Source of the DNA: an uncultured Opitutia bacterium
GTDB lineage: Bacteria; Verrucomicrobiota; Verrucomicrobiia; Opitutales; Opitutaceae
DNA: 64,000 bases
Assembly: GCA_903839035.1 (NCBI GenBank)
Contig: CAIMAQ010000125.1
Coordinates: 2,501-66,500 of the forward strand
Direction of reading: 5' to 3'
Each line of letters starts with the position of its first letter. The stretch's first letter is position 1. A program made the translations under genes and the position numbers. A model generated the notes under the pieces. It was given only the letters and a program-made list of their open reading frames with translations. It was not told where the DNA came from and did not search any database. Shown here piece by piece: positions 1 through 11,102 of the stretch.

Positions 1-1
1 G

Positions 2-469
2 ATCAAACAAATCATCGAACTCATGAAACGCTCCGAGTTGAGTGAGTTCGCGGTCGAAGAAGAAGGTTTTAAGCTCAAAATCCGGCGCGGCGGCAATGGC
101 GTGCCTCTGGTTTCCAACTCCCGGGGGTCTAACTCTCCTTTCCCGGTGAATGAGACCGTTCCGGCCACCCTGCCTGTAACCTCCAATGCTGCCCCCGCTC
201 CCGCGGGCCCGGCCAAGGAAGAAGAAGGCATTATCTACGTTAAGTCCCCGATGGTCGGTACTTTCTATCGCGCCGCGTCCCCGGAGAGTAAGGCGTTCGC
301 CGAGACTGGTACCAAGGTCACTGAGACAAGTGTGGTCTGTATCATCGAAGCGATGAAGATCATGAATGAAATCCAGGCCGAGATCAAAGGCACCGTCGTT
401 GAGGCCCTCGTCGAGAACGGCCAGCCTGTCGAGTACGGCCAGCGCCTCTTTAAGGTTAAACAGGGCTGA
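2..469 (+). CDS. accB: Biotin carboxyl carrier protein of acetyl-CoA carboxylase (5' partial)
   Basis: Carries CO2 on a covalently bound biotin between biotin carboxylase and the carboxyltransferase in the first step of fatty acid synthesis. The frame is open to the left edge: the codons before the ATG at 23 read [13 protein letters not shown], the usual N-terminal helix of AccB, so the true start lies outside the window and 23 is an internal Met. A Pro/Ala-rich linker (about residues 40-64 counted from 23) leads into the C-terminal biotinyl domain. The motif EAMKIM places the biotinylated lysine at about residue 112. accC follows 88 bp downstream on the same strand, the usual accBC pairing. 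Confidence 0.95.
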   Translation: MKQIIELMKRSELSEFAVEEEGFKLKIRRGGNGVPLVSNSRGSNSPFPVNETVPATLPVTSNAAPAPAGPAKEEEGIIYVKSPMVGTFYRAASPESKAFAETGTKVTETSVVCIIEAMKIMNEIQAEIKGTVVEALVENGQPVEYGQRLFKVKQG

Positions 470-557
470 TTTCGCCCAATTTCCCCTGACCGTCGCGGGT
501 AAGCCCGCACGATGCGCCCTGCGCATTGCGGTCCGGGGATAGACCCCTGCCTACCAC

Positions 558-1922
<1,365 letters not shown>

Positions 1923-1950
1923 ACGCCACCCGACCGCTTTGTCTTTCCCC

Positions 1951-1977
1951 GGGCCGGCCTCACCGCCGGCCCTTTTT
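1951..1977 (+). terminator. Intrinsic terminator after accBC
   Basis: Perfect 8-bp stem GGGCCGGC (1951-1958) / GCCGGCCC (1965-1972), a 6-nt loop, then TTTTT. It lies between accC and the convergent prmA gene and would stop the accBC transcript. Confidence 0.85.
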
Positions 1978-1986
1978 GCGTCCGGA

Positions 1987-2877
1987 TCAGTTCGGCCGGG
2001 TCAAAACCACATCGCTCCACTCGCCGAGGACGCGTGATTCGACCGTCCAACCCGGCGCCGCCGCCGCGAACACCGTCCTCACCTGCGCACTTTCCACCGC
2101 CAGGATTCCGCTCAACACCAGGGTCCCACCCGGCGCCACCGCGGCCACCAGCTGCGGGGAAAATTGTATGAGTATGTTGGCCAAGATGTTAGCCAGCAGG
2201 AGGTCAGCGCTCTTCCCAGCCAGCCCGCTGACCAGGTCGCCCACGTAAAACGGCACCTTGCCGGCCAGGCCGTTCAGCTCGGCATTCTCCTCACTCACTT
2301 TCACGGCCTCGGGGTCATTGTCGAAGCCCACGACTTCCTCAAACCCCAGTTTTGCAGCCGAAAGCGCCAGAATCCCGGATCCGCAGCCGGCATCAACCAC
2401 GCGCCGCCGACCCCTTGGGCCCCCCGCAGCCGCCTGCCTGGCCTCAAGTTCCGTCAAACGCTCCACGCACAACCGCGTTGTCTCGTGATTCCCCGTGCCA
2501 AAGGCCATGCCCGGGTCGAGCCACAGCACCTCGTCACCGGCCGGAAGCTGGAAACTCGCCCGCTCCCATACCGGCACCCAGTGCAGCCGGCCAAACCGCC
2601 AGGCCTTGAAATGCGCCTTGTAGCTGTCGCGCCAGTCGCCATCCGCGAGCATCCGCCGCACCGGCTCGCCCAGGGCGAGGCCGGTCAGCAGCCCGCTCAA
2701 CTCGCTCCAGCGGCTCTTCGCCTCGGTCTCGCCGGAAAAGATCCCAACCACCCAGGCTCGCTGGGCGATGGCATCCTCGAGGAGACTCCAGCCGTCGATT
2801 CCCAGTTCCAGCATCACATTGTCCGCCTCGTCCGCACGTCCGGCGGGAATTTCCACTTTGATTTCACACAGATCCAT
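1987..2877 (-). CDS. prmA: Ribosomal protein L11 methyltransferase (PrmA-like)
   Basis: SAM-dependent methyltransferase, expected to methylate ribosomal protein L11. 296 aa. The N-terminal third resembles the substrate-recognition domain of PrmA. The Rossmann domain shows motif I VVDAGCGSGILALSAAKLG (about 165-183), then the acidic FDNDPEAVKVSEENAELNG segment and the LLANILANILI motif (about 233-243) that is characteristic of PrmA among class I methyltransferases. ATG start at 2877. An AraC-type regulator gene lies 45 bp upstream on the same strand, with no evident functional link. Confidence 0.9.
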   Translation of the reverse strand: MDLCEIKVEIPAGRADEADNVMLELGIDGWSLLEDAIAQRAWVVGIFSGETEAKSRWSELSGLLTGLALGEPVRRMLADGDWRDSYKAHFKAWRFGRLHWVPVWERASFQLPAGDEVLWLDPGMAFGTGNHETTRLCVERLTELEARQAAAGGPRGRRRVVDAGCGSGILALSAAKLGFEEVVGFDNDPEAVKVSEENAELNGLAGKVPFYVGDLVSGLAGKSADLLLANILANILIQFSPQLVAAVAPGGTLVLSGILAVESAQVRTVFAAAAPGWTVESRVLGEWSDVVLTRPN

Positions 2878-2922
2878 CCCGGGAAAATCCCTGGCTCCGC
2901 CATCCGCAGCAACGCCAATCCC

Positions 2923-3711
2923 TTACGCCGAACCCCGGCGCCTGCGGTAGTCGCGTGGACTCAGCCCCACCGCCGCCCGGATGGTCTTGTTGAAAAAATG
3001 CAGGTCCGGCAGTCCCACCTCGCCCGCGATGGTCTTCACCGCGAGCGTCGTGTGCGCCAGCAGGTGCAACGCGTACTCAACCCGGCGCTGGCGGATGTAG
3101 CCCTCGATGGTCACGCCAAACTGGGAACGGAACAGCCGCGTGAGGTGATTGTGTGAAATGTCCGCCCGCCGGGCGATGGCCGGGATCGTCAGCGGCTGCG
3201 ACAGGTGCAGCTCGATCTCGCGCACCGCGCGGCTGAGGGCGGGGTGCTGGCGCTGGTGCGGCGCCCGCTCGGTCATGGGTTGGCTGGCGAGTTGCCACAA
3301 CACGTCCCACAGCCGCACCGACGCCCTCCGGGGCTGGGAGGGCAGCCAGCCGGCCGCTTCCTCCAGCGCCCGCGTGAGGGAATCAAACGCGTCACCCACG
3401 TCCTGCATCACGGGAATCGCTACCAGGTCGCCGCCCACCGGCAGCCGGAAATGCGCGAAGGTGTGCTGTGATTCGCCCCGAAACCGGTAGACGATGCGCC
3501 CGTTGGGCGGCGTGATTCCGGCCCAACCCGGAGCGATCGCAAACTCGCGGCCGTCAATGGTCACCTGGCCCTCGTACCGGTACAGATGCAGGCACCACAG
3601 CTCTGGCAACTGGTATTCCTCGACCGCCTGTTTGCGCCCGTGCACTGCCCGGCCCGCCTGCACGAGCTGCGGCGGATTCTTCAACGGCAGCTGCCAGATG
3701 GCGGTATCCAT
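2923..3711 (-). CDS. AraC family transcriptional regulator
   Basis: 262 aa. An N-terminal cupin-like sensing region (about 1-140) is followed by a C-terminal double helix-turn-helix: IPAIARRADISHNHLTRLFR (first HTH, about 184-203) and the family signature region around TIAGEVGLPDLHFFNKTIR with GLSPRDYRRRR near the C terminus. The ligand and targets are unknown. The gene starts 10 bp after the purN stop (3722) on the same strand, so it may be co-transcribed. Full-length for the family. Confidence 0.9.
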   Translation of the reverse strand: MDTAIWQLPLKNPPQLVQAGRAVHGRKQAVEEYQLPELWCLHLYRYEGQVTIDGREFAIAPGWAGITPPNGRIVYRFRGESQHTFAHFRLPVGGDLVAIPVMQDVGDAFDSLTRALEEAAGWLPSQPRRASVRLWDVLWQLASQPMTERAPHQRQHPALSRAVREIELHLSQPLTIPAIARRADISHNHLTRLFRSQFGVTIEGYIRQRRVEYALHLLAHTTLAVKTIAGEVGLPDLHFFNKTIRAAVGLSPRDYRRRRGSA

Positions 3712-3721
3712 GCCGCAAAAA

Positions 3722-4294
3722 TCAGCGCCCGCCCAACCGCGCGATCACCGCCGGCAGTAGCGCGTGCTCGGCCGCGTGAACCTTCGCCGTGAGCGATTCG
3801 AGCGTGTCGGCCGGATCCACGCGTACCTCCGCCTGGTCGATGATCGGGCCTCCATCCACGTCGAGCGTGACGGCGTGCACCGTGCAGCCGGTGACTTTCA
3901 CCCCCCGCCGAAACGCCTGTCCGATGCTGTCCAGACCCGGAAAGCTCGGCAGCAGGCTCGGGTGGAGATTGATGATCTTGCCGGCAAAGGCGCCCAGGAA
4001 TCCCGGCTTCAGCACGCGCATGAACCCCGCCAGCACCACCAGATCGGGCGCGCAGGCGTTGACCGCCGCGATAAACCGCGCTTCCCCCTCGCCCTCGAGC
4101 TTGGTCTTGAACGGCGCCGGATCCACAAACGCCGCGGTCACACCAAAGCGCGGTCCTAGGGCAAGAATGCCCGCCGCGGGCTGGTCGGAGATAATCTGGA
4201 CCACCCGGGCCCGGCCCAGCCGGCCGGCCTGTTGCGCCGCCAAGATCGCCTCGGCGTTGGAGCCGCGGCCGGAGCCAAGAATAACGACGCGCAT
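3722..4294 (-). CDS. purN: Phosphoribosylglycinamide formyltransferase
   Basis: Transfers a formyl group from 10-formyl-THF to GAR in de novo purine synthesis. 190 aa from the ATG at 4294; the frame stays open further upstream, but that extension is low-complexity and out of family. The N terminus MRVVILGSGRGSNAEAI fits the nucleotide-binding start. INLHPSLLPSF (about 107-117) holds the catalytic Asn and His, and TLDVDGGPIIDQ holds the catalytic Asp. Five bases separate it from the upstream rfaE2-like gene, so the two are probably in one transcript. Confidence 0.93.
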   Translation of the reverse strand: MRVVILGSGRGSNAEAILAAQQAGRLGRARVVQIISDQPAAGILALGPRFGVTAAFVDPAPFKTKLEGEGEARFIAAVNACAPDLVVLAGFMRVLKPGFLGAFAGKIINLHPSLLPSFPGLDSIGQAFRRGVKVTGCTVHAVTLDVDGGPIIDQAEVRVDPADTLESLTAKVHAAEHALLPAVIARLGGR

Positions 4295-4299
4295 GGGGG

Positions 4300-4827
4300 T
4301 CAAAGTTCTCCCGCCGCCTTCATCTGGGCGATGCGGGCCGTGGTGCTGTGGCCGGGCAGGAAGGGCACGAAGGAAATTTCGGCCCCGGCTTCGTCCAGGG
4401 CCTGGCGCTCCTCCGGATTGAGCTTGTCGGGCGTGTAGTCGCCCGACTTGCAGTAAATGTCCGGCCGCAACGCCCGGATCTCCGCGGTGAGGCGCGGGGT
4501 GCCAAAAATCACGACCTCGTCCACGCACGCGAGTTCACCGAGAGCCCGGGCCCGCTCGGTTTCACTTTGGATGGGCCGGGTGGGACCTTTGATGGCCTTG
4601 ACGCTCGCGTCGCTGTTGATGGCCACAAACAACGCGTCGCCCAGCGCCCGCGCCGCCTTCAGCGAATGGAGGTGGCCTTCATGCAACAGATCAAAAACCC
4701 CGTTGGTCAGCACCACCCGCTTCCCCGCCGCACGCAGGGCCTCCCGCGCGGCGATGGCGGCGGACAGGTTGAGCAGCTTGGGATTTTCCGTTTTCAAGCA
4801 AAACGCGACGCTCGCAGGGTGTTCCAC
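4300..4827 (-). CDS. rfaE2: RfaE2/HldE-C-like nucleotidyltransferase (ADP-heptose synthesis)
   Basis: Cytidylyltransferase-fold enzyme. By family it probably adenylylates D-glycero-beta-D-manno-heptose 1-phosphate for LPS core synthesis. 175 aa as drawn. TNGVFDLLHEGHLHSLKAA (about 41-59) contains the HxGH nucleotide-binding motif, NSDASVKAIKGPTRPI follows, and the C terminus has GHSTTARIAQM in the place of the family's SST motif. The start at 4827 is a GTG with AGGGAAAG about 13 nt upstream; a TTG at 4797 would give an N terminus closer to known homologues, so the start is uncertain. A related cytidylyltransferase role cannot be excluded. Confidence 0.85.
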   Translation of the reverse strand: MEHPASVAFCLKTENPKLLNLSAAIAAREALRAAGKRVVLTNGVFDLLHEGHLHSLKAARALGDALFVAINSDASVKAIKGPTRPIQSETERARALGELACVDEVVIFGTPRLTAEIRALRPDIYCKSGDYTPDKLNPEERQALDEAGAEISFVPFLPGHSTTARIAQMKAAGEL

Positions 4828-4877
4828 CGTTGTAAATTAACTTTCCCTACCTTTCACTCCCCCAAGTTCCCCACCCC

Positions 4878-5915
4878 ATGAAATACCGACTCGGCTTGGT
4901 CGTCTTCTCGCTCGTGCTTTCGCTGCTCATCGGCCTCACCCTGCGCCGTGGCGCAGGCGCCGCGGCCGCCGGCCCACACCGCCCGGTGATCGGTTTCTCG
5001 ATGGACACCCTCAAGGAGGAGCGCTGGCAGCGAGACAAGGAGCTGTTCACCGCCCGCGCCCGCGAACTCGGTGCCGACGTGCTCGTGCAATCCGCCAACA
5101 GCGACGATGTCCGTCAGCTCAAGGACGTGGAGGCCCTGATCAGCAACCGCGTCGACGCGCTCGTCATCATCCCCCACGACGGAGCCGCCATGGCCAAGGC
5201 CGTGCGCCTCGCGCACGAGGCTGGCATCCCCGTACTCTCCTACGACCGGCTCATCACCGGTTGCGACCTCGATCTCTACGTCGCCTTCGACAATCTTCGC
5301 GTCGGCGAACTGCAGGCCCAGTATCTCGTCGACACCTTTCGCGGCCGCCATTTCCGCCTCGTGCGCATCTACGGCGCGAAGACCGATCACAACGCCCTGA
5401 TGTTCAAGGAGGGCCAGGACAAGGTGCTCGCTCCGCTCATTGCCAACGGTTCGATCGAGGTCGTTCACGAGGACTGGGCCGACGACTGGCGGCCGGAGAA
5501 CGCCAAGAAGATCACCAACGCTGCGATCACCAAGGCCGGTCGGAATATTGATGCCGTGCTCGTGTCCAACGACGGCACTGCCGGCGGCTGCATCCAGGCC
5601 CTGCTTGAGGAGGGCCTCGCCGGCCAGGTCGTCGTGACTGGCCAGGACGCCGACCTCTCTGCCTGTCAGCGGATCGCCCGCGGGACGCAGGCCATGACCA
5701 TCTACAAGCCGCTGAAGAACCTGACCCGCACCGCGGCCGAGTTCGCGAACAAACTGGCCCGCCGGCAGGCCATCGTGACCCACGATGACATCGACAATGG
5801 CCAGGTGAAGGTCCCCGCCGTCCTGCTCACGGTTGTGACCGTCACCAAGGATAACCTCGAGGCCACCGTCGTTGCGGACGGGGTGCACGCTCACGACGCG
5901 GTGTTTCAAAGATAA
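4878..5915 (+). CDS. xylF: Xylose-type sugar ABC transporter, periplasmic binding protein
   Basis: 345 aa. A hydrophobic N terminus (about residues 4-22) serves as signal peptide or anchor, followed by a periplasmic-binding-protein type 1 (RbsB/XylF) fold. Typical segments are PVIGFSMDTLKEERWQRD, ALVIIPHDG, IPVLSYDRLI and VLVSNDGTAGG. The SYDRLI and VTGQDADLSACQRI segments are those of xylose-binding proteins rather than ribose or galactose ones. It is the first gene of a three-gene operon with the ATPase and permease (TAATG overlap with the next gene). The leader before the ATG is C/T-rich and lacks a Shine-Dalgarno sequence. Sugar specificity is inferred from similarity. Confidence 0.88.
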   Translation: MKYRLGLVVFSLVLSLLIGLTLRRGAGAAAAGPHRPVIGFSMDTLKEERWQRDKELFTARARELGADVLVQSANSDDVRQLKDVEALISNRVDALVIIPHDGAAMAKAVRLAHEAGIPVLSYDRLITGCDLDLYVAFDNLRVGELQAQYLVDTFRGRHFRLVRIYGAKTDHNALMFKEGQDKVLAPLIANGSIEVVHEDWADDWRPENAKKITNAAITKAGRNIDAVLVSNDGTAGGCIQALLEEGLAGQVVVTGQDADLSACQRIARGTQAMTIYKPLKNLTRTAAEFANKLARRQAIVTHDDIDNGQVKVPAVLLTVVTVTKDNLEATVVADGVHAHDAVFQR

Positions 5916-7438
5916 TGCCAGCCCTGCTCGAAGCCCGCTCCATCACGAAGCGCTTCCCCGGCGTCACCGCGCTGCGCGAAGTCAGCTTCGACTTGCGCCC
6001 GGGCGAGATCCACGCGCTGTGCGGCGAGAACGGCGCGGGCAAGTCCACCCTGATCAAGCTCCTCTCCGGCCTGCACTCGCATGGCAGTTACGAGGGGGAA
6101 CTCTTCTTCGACGGTGCCCCGGCGCAGTTCGCCTCCATCGCCGACGCGCAGCATACCGGCCTCGCGGTCATCTATCAGGAGCTCGCGCTGGTGGACGAGC
6201 TGACGGTCGCGGAGAACCTCTTTCTCGGCTGCGAACCCCGCCGCGGCGTGCTGATTGACTGGGACAGGATCTGGCGCGACGGCCGCGCCCTGCTCGCCCG
6301 GGTCGGGCTCGACCTCGCCCCCGATACCCTCGTCGGCGACCTCGGCGTCGGCAGCAAGCAGCTCGTCGAAATCGCCAAGGCCCTCAGCAAAAACGCCCGG
6401 ATCCTCATCCTCGACGAGCCCACGGCCGCCCTGGCCGAACGGGAGGTGGACACGCTGCTCGAACTGCTCCGCGACCTCCGCCGCCGCGGAATCGCGTGCA
6501 TCTACATTTCCCACAAACTCGATGAAGTCTTCGCCGTCGCCGACCGCATCACCGTGCTGCGCGACGGCGCGACCATCACCACGCTGCAATCCTCGGCCAC
6601 TAACAAAAACGAGGTCATTCGCGCGATGGTGGGCCGGGAAATCACCGAGCTTTTCCCTCGCCACACCTCGCATCCCGGCGAGGTCCTGCTCTCGGTCGAT
6701 GACCTCTGCGCCGCCGCGGTGAAGGGCGGGCCCGCCCGGCTGCATCACATTTCATTCGAGCTCCGCGCCGGGGAAGTCCTGGGCATCGGCGGCCTGATGG
6801 GCGCCGGCCGCACCGAGCTACTCATGCATCTCTTCGGCGCCTGGGGCGTCCGGCTCAACGGACACGTGCAGCTCGGCGGCCGGCCCTTCGAAGCCGCCTC
6901 GCCCGTCGCCGCGCTCGCCGCCGGCCTCGTGCTGGCGAGCGAGGACCGCAAGCGCTACGGTCTCATTCTCGCCGAGAGCATCGGGTTCAACCTCTCGCTC
7001 TCGTCCCTCACCCGTCTGCGCCGCGGGGCGCTGATCGACGAGGAACGCGAGGCCCACGCCAACCAGGGCCTCTTCTCTTCGCTGCAGGTGAAGGCCCCGT
7101 CGCTGGAAACCGCCGTCGGCACGCTTTCCGGCGGCAACCAGCAAAAGGTCGTGCTGGGCAAGGCGCTCATGACCGAGCCACGCGTCGTCTTTCTCGACGA
7201 GCCCACCCGCGGCATCGACGTTGGCGCCAAGCTCGAGGTCTACACCCTCGTCAACGAACTCACCGCGCAGGGGAAGGCGGTCGTGCTCGTCTCAAGCGAG
7301 CTGCCCGAACTGCTGGGCATGAGCGACCGCATCCTGATGTTGCACGACGGCCGCGTCGGCGGCGCCTTCACCAAGCCCGAGGCCACGCCCGAGCGCCTGC
7401 TCGCCGCCGCCATGGGCCGCACCCTCACCGCCGCCTGA
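5915..7438 (+). CDS. xylG: Xylose-type sugar ABC transporter, ATP-binding protein
   Basis: 507 aa with two tandem ABC domains, the monosaccharide importer (XylG/RbsA/MglA) architecture. Domain 1 has Walker A GENGAGKSTLIK (about 38-49) and Walker B ILILDEPTAAL; domain 2 has the family's degenerate Walker A region GGLMGAGRTELL, an intact LSGGNQQK signature and Walker B VVFLDEPTRGID. Its ATG overlaps the xylF stop by one base (TAATG) and the permease starts 2 bp after its stop, so translation is likely coupled. Confidence 0.93.
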   Translation: MPALLEARSITKRFPGVTALREVSFDLRPGEIHALCGENGAGKSTLIKLLSGLHSHGSYEGELFFDGAPAQFASIADAQHTGLAVIYQELALVDELTVAENLFLGCEPRRGVLIDWDRIWRDGRALLARVGLDLAPDTLVGDLGVGSKQLVEIAKALSKNARILILDEPTAALAEREVDTLLELLRDLRRRGIACIYISHKLDEVFAVADRITVLRDGATITTLQSSATNKNEVIRAMVGREITELFPRHTSHPGEVLLSVDDLCAAAVKGGPARLHHISFELRAGEVLGIGGLMGAGRTELLMHLFGAWGVRLNGHVQLGGRPFEAASPVAALAAGLVLASEDRKRYGLILAESIGFNLSLSSLTRLRRGALIDEEREAHANQGLFSSLQVKAPSLETAVGTLSGGNQQKVVLGKALMTEPRVVFLDEPTRGIDVGAKLEVYTLVNELTAQGKAVVLVSSELPELLGMSDRILMLHDGRVGGAFTKPEATPERLLAAAMGRTLTAA

Positions 7439-7440
7439 CG

Positions 7441-8568
7441 ATGAAAACAAAACTCACGCTCCGCGATTTCTCCCTGCTGTTCAGCCTGCTGGTGATCGGC
7501 ACGTTCTTCGCGCTCGCCGCCCCGCAATTCCTGTCCTCCCGCAACCTCTCCATGCTCGCGGTCGAGTTGGCGATCACCGCCACCCTCGCACTCGGGATGT
7601 TGCTGGTGATCCTGCCCGGGCACATCGACCTGTCCGTGGGCAGCGGGGTCGGGCTCATGGGCGGCATCGCGAGCGTCCTGATTTTCAACCACCACTGGCC
7701 CGCCGGCGCGGCGATTGCAGTCAGCGTGACCGTTGCCCTCCTGCTGTGGATGGCCATGGGCTCGCTGATCGTGCGCCAGCGCATCCCGGCGTTCATCATC
7801 ACGCTGGGCGGACTGCTGATCTTCAAGGGCGCGTTCTGGCTCGTGATCGGCAGCCGCACCATCCCGGTCGTCGCCGGGGGCCAGAGCAACCTGTACTCCC
7901 TGCTCACGACTTTCTACCTCCCGCCCGTCGCCAGCGGCGGGCTCGTGGCTCTCGTGTTCGCCGGGCTGGTGCTGCTCAACCTGCGCGCCCGCCGCCGGCG
8001 TTCGGCGCTGGGCTTTGCGGTGGATGACGCCGAGATCGCGTTCCTGAAACTCTTCCTCACCGCCCAGGGCCTGCTCTTGTTTGTCCTCACGGTGAACCAG
8101 TTTCGCGGCATCCCGCTGCCGGTCGTGATCCTCGGGTGCGTCGCCCTCGTCATCCAGGTCATCACGCGCCACACCCCCTTCGGCCGCCATCTCTACGCCA
8201 TCGGCGGCAACGAGGAGGCGGCGTTTGTCTCCGGCGTGCCGGTGCAGCGCACGGTGATCGGGGCGTTCACGCTGCTTGGCGGCATCGTTGCCGTGACGGG
8301 ACTCATGCAGACGGCCTACGCCGGCGCCTCGACCACGACCGTGGGCGACTCGATGGAACTCGACGCGATCGCGGCCTGCGTGATCGGCGGCACCAGCCTG
8401 CGCGGCGGACGCGGCAGCGTGCTCGGCGTGATCTTCGGCGCACTGATCATGGCCTGCCTGCTCAACGGCATGACCCTGCTCGCGGTCGCCCCCGAGATGA
8501 AATTCATCGTCCGCGGCGTGGTGCTCACGCTCGCGGTGTGGATGGACGTGAAGCTGGCGAAACGCTGA
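7441..8568 (+). CDS. xylH: Xylose-type sugar ABC transporter, permease
   Basis: 375 aa, inner-membrane channel subunit with about ten hydrophobic segments. [18 protein letters not shown] (about 58-75) is the conserved signature of the BPD_transp_2 (RbsC/XylH) family, and [16 protein letters not shown] (about 254-269) is the cytoplasmic loop that contacts the ATPase. The stretch [17 protein letters not shown] near the C terminus is also typical. It completes xylFGH; no xylose isomerase, kinase or regulator lies nearby. It ends 3 bp before the convergent dnaJ stop, leaving no room for a separate terminator. Confidence 0.92.
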   Translation: MKTKLTLRDFSLLFSLLVIGTFFALAAPQFLSSRNLSMLAVELAITATLALGMLLVILPGHIDLSVGSGVGLMGGIASVLIFNHHWPAGAAIAVSVTVALLLWMAMGSLIVRQRIPAFIITLGGLLIFKGAFWLVIGSRTIPVVAGGQSNLYSLLTTFYLPPVASGGLVALVFAGLVLLNLRARRRRSALGFAVDDAEIAFLKLFLTAQGLLLFVLTVNQFRGIPLPVVILGCVALVIQVITRHTPFGRHLYAIGGNEEAAFVSGVPVQRTVIGAFTLLGGIVAVTGLMQTAYAGASTTTVGDSMELDAIAACVIGGTSLRGGRGSVLGVIFGALIMACLLNGMTLLAVAPEMKFIVRGVVLTLAVWMDVKLAKR

Positions 8569-8571
8569 GGC

Positions 8572-9729
8572 TCAGAAGAACTTCTTCGCCTTCTCGAAGA
8601 AGCTCTTCGACGTCGGCTCGCTGGCGTCGCCGCTGATGCGGGCGAACTCTTCGAGCAGTTTCTTCTGCTCCGCAGTCAGCGATTGCGGCACTTCGACCTG
8701 CACCCGCACGAGCTGGTCGCCCTGCCGGCCACCGCGCAGCGAGGGCATGCCCTTCTCGCGCAGGCGGAAGGTCGTGCCGCTCTGTGTGGCGTGGGGAATC
8801 TTGAGTGACGCCTTGCCGAACAGTGTGGGCACCTCAATCGTGCCGCCGAGGGTCGCGAGCGTGAACTTGATCGGGATCTCGCAGAAGAGGTTGTCGTCCT
8901 GCCGCTCGAACAGCTCGTGCTCCTTCACCGACAGCACGATGTAGAGGTCACCCGACTGGCCGCCAGCGAGACCGGCCTCGCCGTTGCCGGAGGAGCGCAG
9001 CCGGGAGCCGCTGTCCACCCCGGCGGGGATGCGGACGTTGAGCTTGGTGGTCTTGATCACGCGGCCCTCGCCGTGGCAGGCGGTGCAGGGTTTCTCGATC
9101 TTGGAGCCCGCGCCATTGCACGTCGGGCAGACCTGCGTGAAGGTGATGATGCCGCCCGAGCGGCGGACCTGGCCCGCGCCGCGGCAGGTTGGGCACGTGA
9201 TCTTCTTTGAACCGGGCTCCGCGCCCACGCCGTCGCAGCGCTCACAGGTGGCGTGTTTGCGGAAGGAGATTTCGCGCTCCGCGCCGCGCGCAGCTTCCTC
9301 GAGGGAGATTTCCAGGTCGTAGCGCAGGTCCGAGCCGTCGCGCCCGCCTCCCTGCCCGCCACCGCCGCCGAACATTTCGTCAAAAATGCCCCCACCGCCG
9401 CCGCCCTGTTGGCCGAACACCTCGCGGAAAATATCAAACGGATCGTGAAACCCGCCCCCGCCGGACATGCCGCCGCGCCCGCGGGCTGCGCCGGCGCCCG
9501 GGCCCTCGAATGCCGCGTGGCCATAACGATCGTAGGCGGCGCGCTTTTCCGGGTCCTTCAGGATCTCGTAGGCATGGGAGATCTTTTTGAACATCTCCTC
9601 GGCCTCCTTGTTGCCCGGGTTTTTGTCCGGGTGATACTGCACCGCCTTCTTGCGGTAGGCTTTCTTGAGTTCGTCTTCGCCGGCGGTCTTTTCCACGCCC
9701 AGCAGCTGGTAGTAGTCTTCCTTGGCCAT
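8572..9729 (-). CDS. dnaJ: Chaperone protein DnaJ
   Basis: 385 aa from the ATG at 9729 ([12 protein letters not shown]); an in-frame ATG nine codons upstream would overlap grpE and is less likely. The J domain contains the HPD tripeptide in [16 protein letters not shown], which stimulates DnaK. A Gly/Phe-rich region (about 75-130) precedes four zinc-binding CxxCxGxG-type repeats ([32 protein letters not shown]), then the C-terminal substrate-binding domains. Type I DnaJ, complete. Seven bases downstream of grpE, so co-transcribed; dnaK is not in the window. Confidence 0.97.
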   Translation of the reverse strand: MAKEDYYQLLGVEKTAGEDELKKAYRKKAVQYHPDKNPGNKEAEEMFKKISHAYEILKDPEKRAAYDRYGHAAFEGPGAGAARGRGGMSGGGGFHDPFDIFREVFGQQGGGGGGIFDEMFGGGGGQGGGRDGSDLRYDLEISLEEAARGAEREISFRKHATCERCDGVGAEPGSKKITCPTCRGAGQVRRSGGIITFTQVCPTCNGAGSKIEKPCTACHGEGRVIKTTKLNVRIPAGVDSGSRLRSSGNGEAGLAGGQSGDLYIVLSVKEHELFERQDDNLFCEIPIKFTLATLGGTIEVPTLFGKASLKIPHATQSGTTFRLREKGMPSLRGGRQGDQLVRVQVEVPQSLTAEQKKLLEEFARISGDASEPTSKSFFEKAKKFF

Positions 9730-9736
9730 GGGTGCG

Positions 9737-10282
9737 TCAGGCTTTGGCGCCGTCATTGTTCGCCGCTCCGCTCGAGACGATCACCGCGGCGGGGCGCAGC
9801 AGGCGGCCGTTGAGCGAATAACCCGTGCGCACCACGGTCACGACAGTGCCGTCCGGCACCGTCGGGCTCGGCTGGGCAGATAGAGCTTCGTGGAGATTGG
9901 CATCAAACGGCTGCCCCAGCGGGGAGATTTCCTTCAGGCCGTGACTGGCGAGGGCCGACTTCAGCTGGTTCAGCACCATTTCCACCCCACCCGACAGCGT
10001 CTTGAGATCGGCGCCCGGCTGCTTCGCCGCGGTCAGACCGAGGACCAGGTTGTCCATCACGGGCAGCAAATCCTCCAGCACGCGGGAGGTGGCAAACTGG
10101 CGCAGCTCGTCCTTCTCACGCACGGCCCGGCGGCGGAAATTCTCCAAGTCGGCCACGGCGCGCAGATAACGATCGTAGTTGGCGGCGGCCTCTTGCTTCG
10201 CATCGGGCGCGGGCGCGGCTTTCGCCGCGGACTCGGCGGGTGGGACAGGGTTGAGGGTGTCGGTCGGGTCGGAATCGGACAT
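9737..10282 (-). CDS. grpE: Nucleotide exchange factor GrpE
   Basis: Releases ADP from DnaK. 181 aa. An acidic, Ala/Pro-rich N terminus precedes a long helix containing [22 protein letters not shown] (a typical GrpE coiled-coil segment), [16 protein letters not shown], and the C-terminal beta domain [14 protein letters not shown] ending in [23 protein letters not shown] start at 10282. Forms a heat-shock operon with dnaJ downstream. Confidence 0.95.
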   Translation of the reverse strand: MSDSDPTDTLNPVPPAESAAKAAPAPDAKQEAAANYDRYLRAVADLENFRRRAVREKDELRQFATSRVLEDLLPVMDNLVLGLTAAKQPGADLKTLSGGVEMVLNQLKSALASHGLKEISPLGQPFDANLHEALSAQPSPTVPDGTVVTVVRTGYSLNGRLLRPAAVIVSSGAANNDGAKA

Positions 10283-10299
10283 AAGAAAGGATGAGCTAA

Positions 10300-11097
10300 C
10301 TATGGTTTGCGGCTTTCTTCAAGCGCATCGAAGAAACCTTTCACCTTTTCCCCGGTTTTGCGGCCGAGATTCTTGAAAATCCCCGCTCCAGCCTTGGCGG
10401 CATCCTTGGTTGCATCCGAAATGGCTTCACCCAGCTCGCCGGGGACCAGGCCCTTGAGGGCGAGGCCGACAGGCGCCAGACTTTGCATGCCCAGCGGACT
10501 CAGCAACTGCTTCACGTTCGTTACATCCGTGTAGCTCTGGTTCAGGTGGAGGGGGTATTCGTGCGTCACCGGCAGCCGGCTGGAGTGGTCGACAATCACG
10601 AGCCGGTCCATGCGCAGGGTGAGATGGCGGACTAGGAAGGGGTGCGCCGGCGCCGCTGACTGGGGCAGGCCCTCCCCGGTGGCCGTGAGGTGGTGCTGGA
10701 AGGCCCCGGCGTTGGTCTGGCCGTCCGGGCGTATCACCAGCGTCACCCCGGCCACATCGAGCACGAGCGAATCGAAGACCGTCCGGCCCGTCAGCAGCGA
10801 GAACACCTGCAGGTCGCTCTGAAATTCCCGCACTTCCATGAACTCGGGCACGGGAAACGTGGGCGGGTTGGTCACCACCAAGCCGCGCAGGTGCACCCGG
10901 CCGGTGAAGGGATTGGCCGTGAGGCTCTGCACGGTCGCGTCGAAGCCCGTGCGCGACCGCAACTGCGACGTGAGCACGGCCGGCAAAAACAGCATCCAAG
11001 CCAGGGCCACCGCGGCCAACATCACCGTCAGGAAGACCAACAGTTTGAACAGCGCGCCCCCACGGGCATCGGCGGATGTGCAGCGCGTACGACCCAC
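10300..11097 (-). CDS. AsmA-like/DUF748-type membrane-anchored protein
   Basis: 265 aa with a GTG start at 11097, 5 bp after the manA stop. One N-terminal membrane segment (about 17-43) is followed by a periplasmic region with SRTGFDATVQSLTANPFTGRV and LRGLVVTNP, the pattern found at the N terminus of AsmA/DUF748-family envelope proteins; AsmA members help lipid or outer-membrane homeostasis. It is much shorter than full AsmA proteins, covering only the first beta-strand module. The C-terminal 50 residues are Lys/Ala-rich. Exact function unknown. Confidence 0.6.
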   Translation of the reverse strand: MGRTRCTSADARGGALFKLLVFLTVMLAAVALAWMLFLPAVLTSQLRSRTGFDATVQSLTANPFTGRVHLRGLVVTNPPTFPVPEFMEVREFQSDLQVFSLLTGRTVFDSLVLDVAGVTLVIRPDGQTNAGAFQHHLTATGEGLPQSAAPAHPFLVRHLTLRMDRLVIVDHSSRLPVTHEYPLHLNQSYTDVTNVKQLLSPLGMQSLAPVGLALKGLVPGELGEAISDATKDAAKAGAGIFKNLGRKTGEKVKGFFDALEESRKP

Positions 11098-11102
11098 GGT
11101 GA